A DNA stretch of 64,000 bases from Catonia carolina (lineage: Eukaryota > Arthropoda > Insecta > Hemiptera > Achilidae): the NCBI GenBank assembly GCA_035578175.1, contig JAQMRL010000004.1:35852401-35916400 (forward strand), given 5' to 3'. The notes below the pieces were generated by a model. The model was not told the DNA's origin. It saw only the letters and a list, made by a program, of their open reading frames with translations, and did no database searches. The translations under genes and the position numbers were made by a program. This document shows positions 9,668 through 19,697 of this stretch, in pieces. Numbering within the stretch: the stretch's first letter is position 1; the number at the start of each line of letters is the position of its first letter.

Positions 9668-9865
9668 ATTTTCTACCAATGGAAAAACAAGGTTAGTTTG
9701 GGAATTAGGTTGAACAATGACGTTTACCCGAATGTTTCACTGTTTGCGGACGGTTTGTGGATTGTCCAAGAGAAAGAGGATGACCTTTAGAGATCGGTAT
9801 ATTTTTTAAATGAATTATGCAAAACATATAATTTTTATGTTTCTGTAAGAAAGTCGAAGGATTAA
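9668..9865 (+). pseudogene. LINE reverse transcriptase fragment, right half (interrupted)
   Basis: One frame reads VSLGIRLNNDVYPNVSLFAD, then GLWIVQEKEDDL, a stop, RSVYFLNELCKTYNFYVSV and RKSK. This is RT block C (the LFADD motif with the second Asp changed to Gly) plus the following EDDLQRS-like helix. It continues the RT block B fragment at 4956-5035, so both were adjacent before the 5048-9655 LINE inserted. The mutated catalytic Asp and the stop show that the host copy is dead. It is cut off around 9865 by AT-rich DNA and a tRNA-like sequence. Confidence 0.75.
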
Positions 9866-9898
9866 CGGTGGTAAAAGAAAAAAATAATTAAAAAAAAT

Positions 9899-9970
9899 GC
9901 CAGACCAATTATCGAACCCGGGAAGCTTGGTGTAGAAGCCAGTTGCACTGACCACTACATAGTGCCAGAC
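9899..9970 (-). repeat. tRNA-like sequence (SINE head or tRNA pseudogene)
   Basis: On the minus strand: a 5' arm beginning GTCTGGCACTATGTAGTGG with box A-like sequence, an anticodon-like region, then CCCGGGTTCGATAATTGG with a clear B-box core GGTTCGAT. It is followed by a run of T (TTTTTTTT), like a pol III terminator. The T-stem does not close properly (CCCGG opposite AATTG), so this is probably a decayed copy rather than a functional tRNA. Confidence 0.45.
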
Positions 9971-10034
9971 TTTTATTGCATAGGCCGGCCTTTTATTGAT
10001 GAAGTTTAAATGTAACATGTTAATTTTTTGTTTT

Positions 10035-10338
10035 TTTTGTCTTAACGGGAATGCCTTTTAAAATAACCGTTTTTGACAACATTGCCAAAAAGTGAAAAAT
10101 TGTACGAATAAACTAAACACTACCGGTACTACTTCCCGTAGACCGATTTTTACAAAAATGTTCATGTTCGGGTAGTAGTATTGAAATTATATTTCACGTT
10201 TCACCTTCGACCAATTGCTAAAAACACTTTTTTTTAGATTCAGGGAGCTTGGAAACGTGTAATTTAGGTGAAAACTCGATTTCAAAACATGAAAACAATA
10301 CTTTAGTTCAATATTTATTTACATAGGGCAAGAGAAAG
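10035..10338 (-). repeat. Repeat family H (Helentron-like), partial copy
   Basis: Matches the end portion of the full copies at 11371-12397 and 60693-61622: AGTGAAAAATTGTACGAATAAAC, then AAAATGTTCATG, ACTCGATTTCAAAACATG (inside the 20-base limit here), and the terminal GGGCAAGAGAAAGTA. The other end is missing. Confidence 0.7.
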
Positions 10339-11370
10339 TAATAAGTTGAAAGAGTACTTTTATACCAATATTTCAAGGAAGAAATCCATACGATGGTGTT
10401 TTTTTTTTTACTTTTGCTCTATAAAAAAGCCCAACTTTTTTCCAGCAATAAACTTCCTTTTGTAAAAATAACATACCGTTATAACAGTAGGCTGGAAAGT
10501 AATTCATTTTGAGATATTATTGTTTGCGTGATTTTTTGTATTAGTTAGAGGTAAGAAGATATTTCTCAGAACCTTTACAAGGTGGTAAAGTTTCTAGTAT
10601 GGGGAAATTGCTCACCAACTATTTCTCATTTGGAGAGGTTCCCCACACATTAAGGAACTTTCAAGTGTCCATTACTGTATAACCGTTTCTCATCCTCACA
10701 CTACCTTATCATAGCCTACCTACCTTTACCTCTAAGTTAACTTATCTTAACCTCCATCCCTTCCGACTACGACCCTAAAATCTCAACGTAAAGCATGCTA
10801 CATTGAATATCACTAACTTTTGTGGGGGAGATAAATTTATATGAAATTAACATCATTAAATTTAGTTGTTATGCCATGTTTATATTATTATTCCACTTAG
10901 CTGAGTATATAATTTATAAAGTGTTCAATTATTCTTATTAATAAAACATTTATGTTTACAAACGATACGATTTATTTTCATGGAATCACATTTTGGTTTG
11001 ATAACTATTTAAATGCGTAATAACAAAATATATTTAACATTCTCTTTAAAAGAGATGTTATTTTATTTATTTATTTACTTTCATTTTAATAAAACTACCT
11101 TTGTAATATTATCTTTTCTACGAATCATCATAAACATACACCATAGTTATCCTCTTATAATAATTTTATAACACAAAATATTTAATATAATTTAAACAAT
11201 ACCCCGATGTAATTTGTGGAAAATTAAACATCCTTCATGTACTTTCTGTAATGATTGTTTTATGTTCCCTTTTATACGTAGCCCTACAGCAAAAATTAAC
11301 AAAATTAAATTTTCTGCTTTAATTTAAGAACAGTGAGATTTCAGCGCTTGATGTGTTTAATTTGTAAAAA
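10339..11370. other. Unassigned AT-rich stretch
   Basis: No gene or recognisable repeat. The segment 10600-10790 is somewhat less AT-rich and pyrimidine-rich (many CCT/ACC) but non-coding in all frames. Confidence 0.5.
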
Positions 11371-12397
11371 TTTAGTGTGAAACACTCACACGGCTTTCTC
11401 ATCCCAATGCAAATAATGATCAATATAAAAATAATTGGTATTACTATTAAAATTATTGGTTTTTTATCACATAATAATAATTAGAAATAAACAAAAACCT
11501 AACTTCAAAAACATAACCTAATTTTAATTATGAGAGAAAGACGCAAAATGAAAATCAACCTCAGTTTTGCTTAAAAATACGGATAATAACTATTTTACGC
11601 TAAAATAGGCTCTGTAGAAAAAATAGCTCAAAATAAAAGTTGTAGACCTTTTAATTTTCTAAAATTTTGATTAAACTAAAAAAAACTAAGAAATACTAAG
11701 AACTAAAACGTGAAACTAAAACTAAGACATAAAACTAAAACTAAGAAATACTAAAACGTGAAATACTAAGTCTGAAATCTTAAAAAGATCAACTTTTTAC
11801 ACGTTTTAGTGAGACAAAAACAGAAAATTGCTAATTACCGCTGAACTAAGCGTTATACAAAAAAATGTTTGATATTAAAGTTGTAGGATTTTGAAATCTC
11901 TACAACGTTTTTCATACATTTTTTCGCTAAAATGCATATTTAAGCCGCAATCTCAAAAAATTTATGTTTTTACTAATAAAATAGCCTTCCCTAGATTTTC
12001 AGCAGACATAGCGTCCACCCTATCTTGTAGAGAAAAATTATTTAGTAAATGCGACTATTTAAAAAAAATAGTAAGAGCCGTTCTAGATAAAATAGCAAAA
12101 AGTGAAAAATGACACGAATAAACTACTACTTCCGGTTGACCGATTTGATGAAAATGTTCGTGTCGGTTGCTCTAGTCGTATCTAACTTAAGTTTCAAGTT
12201 TAAAGTTCGTTAAAATATTCGAAATATTCTGTTCACACACACACACACACACACACACACAGATCAATCGCTAAAAACATGTTTTTTTGGGTCCAGGGGG
12301 TCTGAAAACGTGTAGATCCGGTAAAAACTCGATTTCAAAAAATCGACATTAAAACAATTCTTTCCTTCCTATATATTCATATAGGCAAGAGAAAGTA
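11371..12397 (-). repeat. Repeat family H (Helentron-like), complete copy
   Basis: A ~1.03-kb copy in inverse orientation to 60693-61622. One terminus is TTAGTGTGAAACACTCACAC followed after a few bases by CTTTCTCATCCC; the other is GGCAAGAGAAAGTA at 12384-12397. The two GGCAAGAGAAAGT-type motifs form inverted repeats, offset by ~25 bp from one end and at the very end on the other side. Inside lie an AACTAA-rich low-complexity part (11673-11770) and a (CA)n tract (12234-12262). There is no ORF of note (73 aa at most). It is non-autonomous. Asymmetric subterminal inverted repeats plus an internal microsatellite recall Helentron-derived HINE/DINE elements; that class call is inference. Confidence 0.7.
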
Positions 12398-12469
12398 AAA
12401 ACGGAAACGCTTTCGTCTGAAAACCAAACCACTGTATTTTAAGGTTATGGTGGTTAGTAAGAAGGTTCT

Positions 12470-12945
12470 TCACTCTTGATGCGATTTACTTACAACAGAT
12501 TAAACTATTCAGCAATTTCACAATTTCAGTATGTAGGAAGTACGTAAAGGAGGTAGACGACTTCTGACTTGCTTACCTAGAATGTCCCACACATGCTCAA
12601 TTAGGTCAATGTCAGGACTTCGTGCTGGCCATACCATTCTGTTTAGTTTAACCTCGTCAAGAAACTCATTCACGATCATTGAAGCGTGAGGACGGGCACT
12701 GTCGTGCATCAAGAGGAACTCTTCACCAATAAATGTAGCATAAGTTACAACGTGCTAAAATAAGATCGCATCAGTGTACCTCACAACTGTCAAAGAAACT
12801 GCTTCAATGAAAACGAGTTCTGTGTGAGCTTCGTATAAACCACACCATTACTGACCCACCTTGGAAGCTGACTCGTGAACTGACGGTTAAAACGTTCTCC
12901 TTGTATTCTTCACACTCTTTTTCGTTCATCTGTAGGCCTTATAGA
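12470..12945 (-). pseudogene. Tc1-like transposase remnant
   Basis: Reading the minus strand from ~12935 down: RIQGERFNRQFTSQLPRW, GGSVMVW-like WVSNGVV, then EAHTELVFIEAVSLTVVRYT, DAILF, VTYATFIGEEFLLMHDSARP (the second catalytic Asp in MHDSARPH), FLDEVKLNRMVWPARSPDID, and LIEHVWDILGKQVRSRLPP (the third catalytic Glu). These are consecutive blocks of a Tc1/mariner DDE transposase of the bmm/Tc1 type. Frameshifts and stops separate the upstream blocks, and the N-terminal HTH and first Asp are missing, so the gene is dead. No terminal inverted repeats were located. It abuts the LINE 3' end at 12963. Confidence 0.8.
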
Positions 12946-12962
12946 ACTGATGTCATAGAACT

Positions 12963-14090
12963 GGTCATCAGTCTCTCGACTGGTTTGATGGAGTTCTCCA
13001 AGTTTTTCTATTTTGCGCAAGTCGTTTCGTACCTACATACCTGTAACACCCTACGTCTTTTGTAATTTGCTTTAAATATTCTAACCTTTGCCTCCCCCTA
13101 CAATTCACTCCCTCAATATTACCCTCCATTATTGATAGACCAATACCGGGATGCCTTAAGATATGCCCCACTAGCCTATCCCTTCTTTTGCTTCCACATT
13201 TTAAAAGCTTGTATTCTTTTCCTTTCTACAGCCACATCACCCAAGTTTCACTCCCGTATAATGCTACTTTCCAAACATAATGTTTAAAGAAATTTTTCCT
13301 AATCTGTAAGTCAATGTTTGTAGTCAGTAAGCTGTTTTTCATTTCAATAGCTTTTCTACCTTGACCAATTTTACTTTTGATATCACTTGTGCTTCTACCA
13401 TCCTTTGTTATTTTACTCCCTAGATAGCTGAATTCCCCAACCTCCTGTATGCTTTCGTTGCCTACTTTTAACTTTCCTATCTCTTCTAAACCACTCTTGC
13501 TGCTGCACAACACTTTAATTTTGTTCTTATTAATTTTCATGAAGTAAAATGATGATCTCATCATCTTTCAAATGATCATCACCTTTCAAATGATCTCATC
13601 CATTCGATTTAAGATATCCTTTAGTTCTTTCTTTGTCTCGGCTAATACTACTATATCATCGGCGAATCTCAGCATTTTTATTGTTTCTCCTTGAATTTTT
13701 ATTCCTGCGTTAATTTTTTTCTTTATTTCTTTTATACCCTCTTCTATATACAAGTTAAAATATAGTGGTGACAATAAAAATTCTTGTCGTACGCCTTTTC
13801 TTACGGAACCGTCTTTTTCGTACATTTCAATTTTCAAAACAGCCGTTTTATTCTTATACAGACCGTAGATAACTTTCCTTACTTTGTATTTAATTTCTAA
13901 CCTTTTCAAAAATTTAAACATTTTACTCCAGTCCAGACTGACAAATGCTTTCTTTAAATCTGCAAATGTCATATAAGTAGTTTTAATTTTCCTTATCTTT
14001 TTCTCAATAATCAATCTCAGAGCCAATATTGCATCTTGAGTTCCCATTCTCCTTCTAAATAATTTATTCATAAAAAACACACGACGAAAA
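12963..14090 (-). mobile_element. 5'-truncated RTE/BovB-like LINE remnant (family L)
   Basis: Minus-strand translation from 14080: RRMGTQDAILALRLIIEKKI, TFADLKKAFVSLDWSKMFKF (RT block A), GVRQEFLLSPLYFNLYIEEG (block B, with the usual GC changed to EF), RFADDIVVLAETKKELKDIL (catalytic FADD). After a frameshift near 13565-13590, where CTTTCAAATGATC is locally duplicated, it continues KINKNKIKVLCSSKSG, FSYLGSKITKDGRSTSDIKS, KHYVWKVALYGSETWV. A deletion follows, then GHILRHPGIGLSIMEGNIEG, GRQRLEYLKQITKDVGC, KRLAQNRKTWR. The 3' end is the inverse of GTCATCAGTCTCTCGACTGG. Related copies of the same family sit at 23448-24121 and 45240-46555. The exact clade is uncertain (RTE-like by the C-terminus). 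Confidence 0.8.
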
Positions 14091-15129
14091 ATTTTGGTGG
14101 CCCGTTTTTTTGCCTGTGAGTGTATTTGTATTAAGGATAATACATGTTAATATAATTATTAATTTGTCGTAATATCGTTTTTCTAAAATTCAATATTCTA
14201 GCATTTTTCTTATTATTTTTAAAGAAATTTACAAAGTTCGTACAGTGATTTTATATTAAAATATCATAATAAACTTAATCTGATAAATAATCAGTGTTTA
14301 AGAAAGATGACGTATTAGTAGAAACTCATTAGTTTTCATCGTATTTCAATTAAGGATTTGATAGGAAGAGCCAACTGTAGCCACTGCCTCTACGATGTGT
14401 TAAATGTAAATGGGTCTTTCGTCGATGGTCAGAACCATTAGTCAGCTAATCAAATGGTTACTAATTAGACAGTAACGGCCATCAAGAACATGTTACTGTT
14501 ATATATACGAACGTATATAGGAATTCCCACCTAACATCTAGAACTAATCTCGATCTACCGAATCGGTAATGGAAAGCTAGATACTATTGCCTACCCCTCT
14601 ATGCCAATCTAACCCTATTCGGTAATGGCTTCCCTTAACCTGCTTCAGAATCGTAGCCAGATATGTTACATTACATTCATTCGTACGTTTCTAGTATATC
14701 GTTTTCGACCAACGGTTTTAACGGACTGATATAAATCAATGAATACCCATAAAACACCTTCGGACAATGTATCGTATCGGCACACCTGAGGCCTCTTATT
14801 GCTTTTTGTCCGCATTTTTTCTCTTTATCGGATTTTATTTCTATTTTTTTTACCGACCAAATACAATGCATACCTTCCAAATACATATATTATACGTAAT
14901 TTATAATATCAATATTGTATACGTTTTTGTTTTATTTTCAGAGAAAACGTAAAATATCGGTTGATTTTACCATATTGTTTTTCTCCTTTTTTATTTAAAA
15001 TTTTATGTCTACTTGTAAAATTTATTTTTTTAAATATATTCTAAACTGATTTATTTTAAATTAATTTTATGGTTTTATTTTATTAAATGGATGTATTCAA
15101 ATTTTTGGTTGTACAAAAAAGGGTAATTT
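14091..15129. other. Unassigned AT-rich stretch
   Basis: No supported gene. Around 14700-14770 the minus strand reads VLWVFIDLYQSVKTVGRKRY, faintly like RT block A of a LINE, but too short and isolated to call. Confidence 0.45.
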
Positions 15130-15578
15130 TTATTTTTTTGGCTTTAATTTTTATTACGGTACTGTACATTGAGCTGCACAACTTCCGTACATGATATTTA
15201 AATGGCGGCGGGGAATTTCACTTTAAGAAGAAGAGATACCTAGTGATACAGTCTCCGTTTATAACTTCAGGTATTGCCGTTATTCAGACCAAGTCTCTAC
15301 TCCATTTTTACTTTAAACGTCACACAGTTGGGAAGTTCCTTGTAGCTAGAACACGGACTAGTTGGTTTGGATTGTCATCTAGTCTTTCGTGAAATGTACT
15401 ACACAAGGGCGCGGTTAGCTCCGTTACTGAAGGAATTTTGAAATTGTCGTGGAAGGTTTTATTGCTTACATAAAAAGGAGCGCCAGAAGCAAGTCTTCAG
15501 AATTTTGATTGAAAGGCCTGGATCGACTTTAAATAATTACTCTCTGCCGCTGGAAACCAAAGAGCTGGACACCACGTA
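15130..15578 (-). mobile_element. 5'-truncated jockey-clade LINE remnant (inverse of 3395-3991 subfamily)
   Basis: The minus strand matches 3530-3985 over its whole length: YGVQLFG-like start region, QAFQSKF..., the block encoding APFYVSNKTFHD, the DDNPNQL region, the KWSRDLV end, then a shared 3' UTR with GCTCAATGTACAGTACCGTA. The coding part has several frameshifts. On the plus strand the element begins with the reversed A-rich end (TTTTTTTGGCTTTAATTTTT). The 5' break at ~15578 differs from that of the 3.4-kb copy, so they are independent truncated insertions. No convincing target-site duplication was seen. Confidence 0.8.
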
Positions 15579-15584
15579 ATTTAA

Positions 15585-15800
15585 AAAAAATCAATCATTC
15601 CAGGCTAAAATTCTCCGTATAAATACCGGTTTATCCTTCTATGTCTCAAATTACACGCTACTCACCGATTTAAAAACTTTATTCATTTGCGACATCATCT
15701 AAAATAGTTATTTTAAATTCTATTCGAATTTACAGATTAATAAAAATCCGCTTATCAGTAATATGGCAAATCCACCAAGCTTCATTAGAAGATTACTTCA
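15585..15800 (+). mobile_element. Jockey-clade LINE remnant, left part (interrupted)
   Basis: Reads QSFQAKILRINTGLSFYVSN, YTLLTDLKTLF, then after an apparent deletion NKNPLISNMANPP and IRRLLHNKL. These correspond to the QSFQSK..FYVSNxTLxxDL and HPNPLISNLA..RRLKR blocks of jockey ORF2. It is interrupted by another LINE 3' end; a jockey terminal block (WSRDLL) resumes at ~16298. Old and degraded. Confidence 0.6.
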
Positions 15801-16287
15801 CAATAAACTGATATAATAATGATAATGCTGCACAATGATGACTTCAGAATTGAAAAATACAGAACTTCAAAGTTTTCAAAAAGAATTCACTACAATTCCG
15901 TTCTGTTTTTTAATAAATTACCATCTAAAATAAGACTCCTTAATTTAAAAAACTTTGATCGGGAAGCAAAAGGTTTGTCTAACAAAACATGCACTTTATT
16001 CTGTTCAGAAGTTCTTAAATTATTTTACAAGGAATGCTCTTTAAATGTAATGTGTGTAGAATTTAGAATTATGAAACATTGTTAGGGTAAATGAATAACT
16101 TAAAATTCCAAATTACAATTTAAGTAGTAATTTAATGAACAAGTTATTTTTTCTTTTAATGAACACTTAATTGTTAACAAAAATTGTTTGGTAAAATCGA
16201 TTTAAATGTACGTATAACTGTATTTGACGATGTCTATGCCTATTTTGGTCGCTGACAAATAAAGATTTATTTATTTATTTATTTATT
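15801..16287 (+). mobile_element. LINE 3' end with (ATTT)n tail (CR1-like group)
   Basis: An ORF in the middle reads DDFRIEKYRTSKFSKRIHYN, SVLFFNKLPSKIRLLNLKNF, DREAKG, and after degradation KLFYKECSLN. The pattern FxxSIxYNSxxFFNKLPxxIxxL..FKR..FYSVNEF is the C-terminus of CR1/L2-superfamily LINEs. The 3' UTR ends TGGTCGCTGACAAATAAAG followed by (ATTT)n at 16265-16288, a microsatellite tail expected of such elements. It lies between two halves of a jockey fragment and thus seems to be nested in it. The boundary on the left is approximate. Confidence 0.6.
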
Positions 16288-16288
16288 A

Positions 16289-16640
16289 AACAGAAGATGG
16301 AGCCACTGGATGGAGCAGAGATCTTCTTTAATTATCCCTACTTGATTATGTACACCTAATTGGAAAAGCTAAAGGTGGAATATTAGATGTATTTCATTTT
16401 TGTTACCATGCTTTATTCCTAATGGAAATTACTTTTCCTTAACAATATGAACATTTTATTGTTTTATTTTTTCTTACTTCAGTATATTTTCGTTCAATTT
16501 GATTCAAAATTTAACATTGCTGAATTTTGTATTTTTTTGCGAGCCTGTTCTTGTTAATTTTAATGTCATATCAAAGCTCTCTCATCTTTTGGTTGTTCTC
16601 TGCAGTACAAATTAAAGATTTATAATAAAATATAAAAAAA
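16289..16640 (+). mobile_element. Jockey-clade LINE 3' end, right part
   Basis: Starts with RRWSHW/GWSRDLL and a stop at ~16330, the conserved jockey C-terminus, followed by ~290 bp of 3' UTR ending GCAGTACAAATTAAAG and an A-rich tail (AATAAAATATAAAAAAAA). It most simply continues the jockey fragment at 15585-15800 across the inserted LINE. Confidence 0.6.
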
Positions 16641-17640
16641 ATATTTTCATGAAATTCAACTGTCTTTGTTTTATACAAAGATTAATATTTTAATTCATTT
16701 TTTATTAATTTAATAAATCTACAAAATTTTATTTTTACTTGTAATTTAATACAAATTATCTGTGTTTATTTTCAATATTATTTTATCAGATATACTTTAA
16801 AAATCATACTTAATAAGTACTACTTTATGAAACAACTAATATTTTTAACTGTCCTAAAATTAATTCAATGAAACGCCAATTTATTTATCCAAAGATATAA
16901 TTGGAATACAAGTTTTGTTTTATTTTTATTATTTGGTTAAAATATTTTGTTATGTTGGCCTGGCAGTTCAAGTTAAAATAGATGTAATAATTTTTAAGAT
17001 TTAATATTTCAATGTCTTTTTTGCTTTTTAAAATATTCACTCGTAACTGTAGGCTACTAACAATAACTTGCAGCCATTGAATGCAATGAAAAACATAAAA
17101 ATATGACTTGATTTCTTTAATTTATTTTCCATTTATTCCTAATTTGTATGTTGTTCAAACAATAAGTTACTTTTCTTGTTATGTCAAATTAAAAAATGCA
17201 TGTTATTTTTAAAGTTTATTTTTTTAGTAGCAGTAATTTTTAACATTTTACAGTTGTGTACTTAAGCGTCATACAATCTATGACTTGGTTTTAATTAGAA
17301 AATATAAGTAGCCGTAAATTGTTTCTTAAGATTATTTAAATAAATTTTTACAGACTCCATCATTTTTCTAAGTTCTTTTTACGTACATTAAGTCTGATAC
17401 CTATAGTAATGTTGTACGTAGACAAATTTATTATTAGAAAGAAATAGTAACAATTGGGAAGTATTAATCTATAAAAAGGTAGAGTAACTTTAGGGTTATC
17501 ATAGATAACCATAGGCTGAATGTGATGTAAGAAAATAAAAATAGGTAAAGACTCTAAATGGGTTTTAGTGTTAACCGTGATATTAGGTTGTTTAAGATTG
17601 AAAAAATTGTTCATTGTCTAAGGCTGATAAATATAAAAAT
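16641..17640. other. Unassigned AT-rich stretch
   Basis: Very AT-rich, no gene or repeat recognised on either strand. Confidence 0.5.
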
Positions 17641-18039
17641 TCTGGTGTATAACACACACACACACACGCGCGCGCACACACACACAAATAAACAAACAAA
17701 CACACTAATTTATCTTGGCAATGCAAATATTGATAAAAATAACCTATGTTTCATAAGTGACTGACGCTCAAATGAAAAATCAACTTCTGAAAGGCTTAAA
17801 AATCACTGTTTGACTCTAAACTAGACTCTGTAGACAAAAACGATTGAAATAAAAGTTGTAGGTTTTCAAATTCTCTATAAACTTATTAAAATTTTGTCGT
17901 AAAATGCATACCTTGGCCACAATCTTAAAAATTCCCATTTTTAACGATTTTGATGAGCAAATGCAAAAAAAACTAAAGCCAAACTAAACATTGTAGTGTT
18001 CTAAATAAAAGTTTTAAGTTTTTGATTTCCTACAACTCT

Positions 18040-18875
18040 TTTTTTCCTAACATCCAAGAACATTTACAATCAGTTTAAAGAACAAAAACTATAAGTAAAT
18101 AGCATGAACGGGTTCACATGACGAAGACAATACCCAATGGTATTGCTTCGGAAACAAACAAAAATTAAGTATAATTTTTAAAATATTAACAAGATAAAAG
18201 ATGAATCACATTAACAGAAAAGGTAACTAAAGCAATAACGGTGATATTGTTAGAGATAATGTTGATGTTGCTATGGACTACAGGTGCTAAAAAGAAGAAA
18301 AAAGTAGGTTAGTCAATTTTATTCGTTTCAGTCGTGTCACGTCTTCGCTATTATCAAGTAAATTGAGCGCCAAAGAATTCGGGTGATCAGCTAATTTTTC
18401 TTGATATTTTGAACTTAGCTTTGCGGTTTCCTCTTTTACGGTGTTGACACATAAGTCCTTATGCAATGTATCATTTGTCACGTACCATGGAGCATTTGTT
18501 ATTATCCGTAAGACTTTTGACTGGAATGGTTGGATGGTAGCAAGATTCGATTTCGCAGCTGAACCCCAAAGCGATAACCCATGAGTCCACAGAGGTTTCA
18601 GTAAGGCTTTGTACAGTAGATGCTTGCTCTCTAATGACAGCTGTGAACGTTTGTTTATCATCCAATACAAATCCCTCAGCTTCAATCCTAGTCTTTTTCG
18701 TGTATTGCAAATATGTTTGGACCAGATAAGGCGTCGATCTAAGTGCAGTCCCAAGTATTTTACATCATCTGATTGAGGAACTGGTCTTTCATTTAGTCGT
18801 TTCGGTGGCCATGTCTCTTTCCTCAAAGTAAACGTAATATGTCTCTATTTTTCGTCATTTATTTTGATTCCTAAA
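18040..18875 (-). mobile_element. 5'-truncated jockey-clade LINE nested in family H
   Basis: Minus-strand translation: RHITFTLRKETWPPKRLNER, VKYLGLHLDRRLIWSKHICN, LLYKALLKPLWTHGLSLWGS, IQPFQSKVLRIITNAPWYVT, NDTLHKDLCVNTVKEETAKL, EKLADHPNSLALNLLDNSED, RLKRIKLTNLL. That is ~180 residues of uninterrupted jockey ORF2 C-terminus, followed by ~240 bp of 3' UTR and a short A tail (T-run at 18040-18046 on the plus strand). The 6-bp duplication AACTCT occurs at 18034-18039 and 18876-18881. The host repeat resumes directly afterwards. Better preserved than the other short jockey pieces, hence younger. Confidence 0.85.
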
Positions 18876-19065
18876 ACTCTAATATACGCTTTTGCCCTAA
18901 AATGAATAAAAGGCAACAATCTTCAAAATATTTTTTTACTACGAGAGCACAGCCCTCACAAATTTTAGCATGCATGGTGCTTACCGTATAATGTAGAGCA
19001 TAAAACATATGTATTAAATGAGGTTTTCTTTTAAAAAGTTGTAGGAGTCGTTTTTGAGAAATTTT

Positions 19066-19405
19066 CTTCTTCTTCTTCTTCTTCTTCCACTTTACGGATT
19101 AGGCAAATTGCCTATTCCCACATCACACCATTTTTTTCTTGGCCTTCCCAAGCTTCTTACACCATCTGGTTTGTAATTTAGGGCTTGGAAAGGGGCCTTT
19201 CAGGAGTCATTCTGTATACATGTTGCTACCACCTGTGTCTATATATCCACATTTTATCCAAGACTAACTCCTTTCTTTCTAGTTCTTGCAAGATGACACT
19301 ATTTCTAATATGGTCTCTCCGACTGCAACCTTTCACCGCCCTCATGTATCTCATCTCAGCTGCTGCAATACGACTTAAATCTCTCTTTCTTGGCACCCAG
19401 GTCTC
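19066..19405 (-). mobile_element. LINE 3' end with (GAA)n tail nested in family H
   Basis: The minus strand reads TWVPRKRDLSRIAAAEMRYM, RAVKGCSRRDHIRNSVILQE, LERKELVLDKMWIYRHRW, HVYRMTPERPL, then decays toward EAWEGQEKNGV. It ends in (GAA)n, seen as (CTT)n at 19066-19087 on the plus strand. The pattern AAEMRYLRAVKGCTRRDxIRN is the C-terminal region of a LINE endonuclease-RT common in arthropods. Direct repeats AGAAATTTT at 19057-19065 and 19406-19414 flank it. Comparison with uninterrupted family-H copies confirms the empty site. A related (GAA)n-tailed 3' end is at 37035-37165. Confidence 0.8.
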
Positions 19406-19697
19406 AGAAATTTTAAAAATTGAAAAATTGCACGAATGAAATAATTCTTCTGGTTAAACGATTTTGATAAAAATGTTCATGTAGCATCCAATAATGGTAC
19501 CTAACTTAATTTCTAAGTTTTATTTTCTTACGCTTTCGTGTTCTTGATAAATTTTTTCACACATACGCGCGCGCACACACTTTTGCAGGAATTAAACGCT
19601 GGAAATAATCAGGTGAAAAATCGATTCCGAAATATTTTCATAAAAACACTAGGCCTACTTTTCTTCCATGTACAATCTTAAAGGGCTAGAGAAAGTA

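Larger units (their letters stand above)
17641..19697 (-). repeat. Repeat family H copy carrying two nested retrotransposons
   Basis: One terminus is TCTGGTGTATAACACACAC (17641), expanded into a CA/GC microsatellite, then CTTGGCAATGC; the other is GGGCTAGAGAAAGTA at ~19684-19697. Internal blocks align in order with the complete copy at 11371-12397: 17641-18039, then 18882-19056, then 19415-19697. The two gaps are exactly a jockey LINE (18040-18875) and a LINE 3' end with a (GAA)n tail (19066-19405), each with a short direct duplication. A second GC/CA tract lies at 19565-19580. Confidence 0.7.

Noticed and set aside
14677..14886. Minus-strand segment resembling RT block A (VFIDLYQSVKTV)
   Set aside because: Isolated, short, and not followed by blocks B or C.
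15118..15580. GTAATTT at both sides of the inverted jockey as a TSD
   Set aside because: Only 7 bp of AT-rich sequence and not exactly at the element ends; could be chance.
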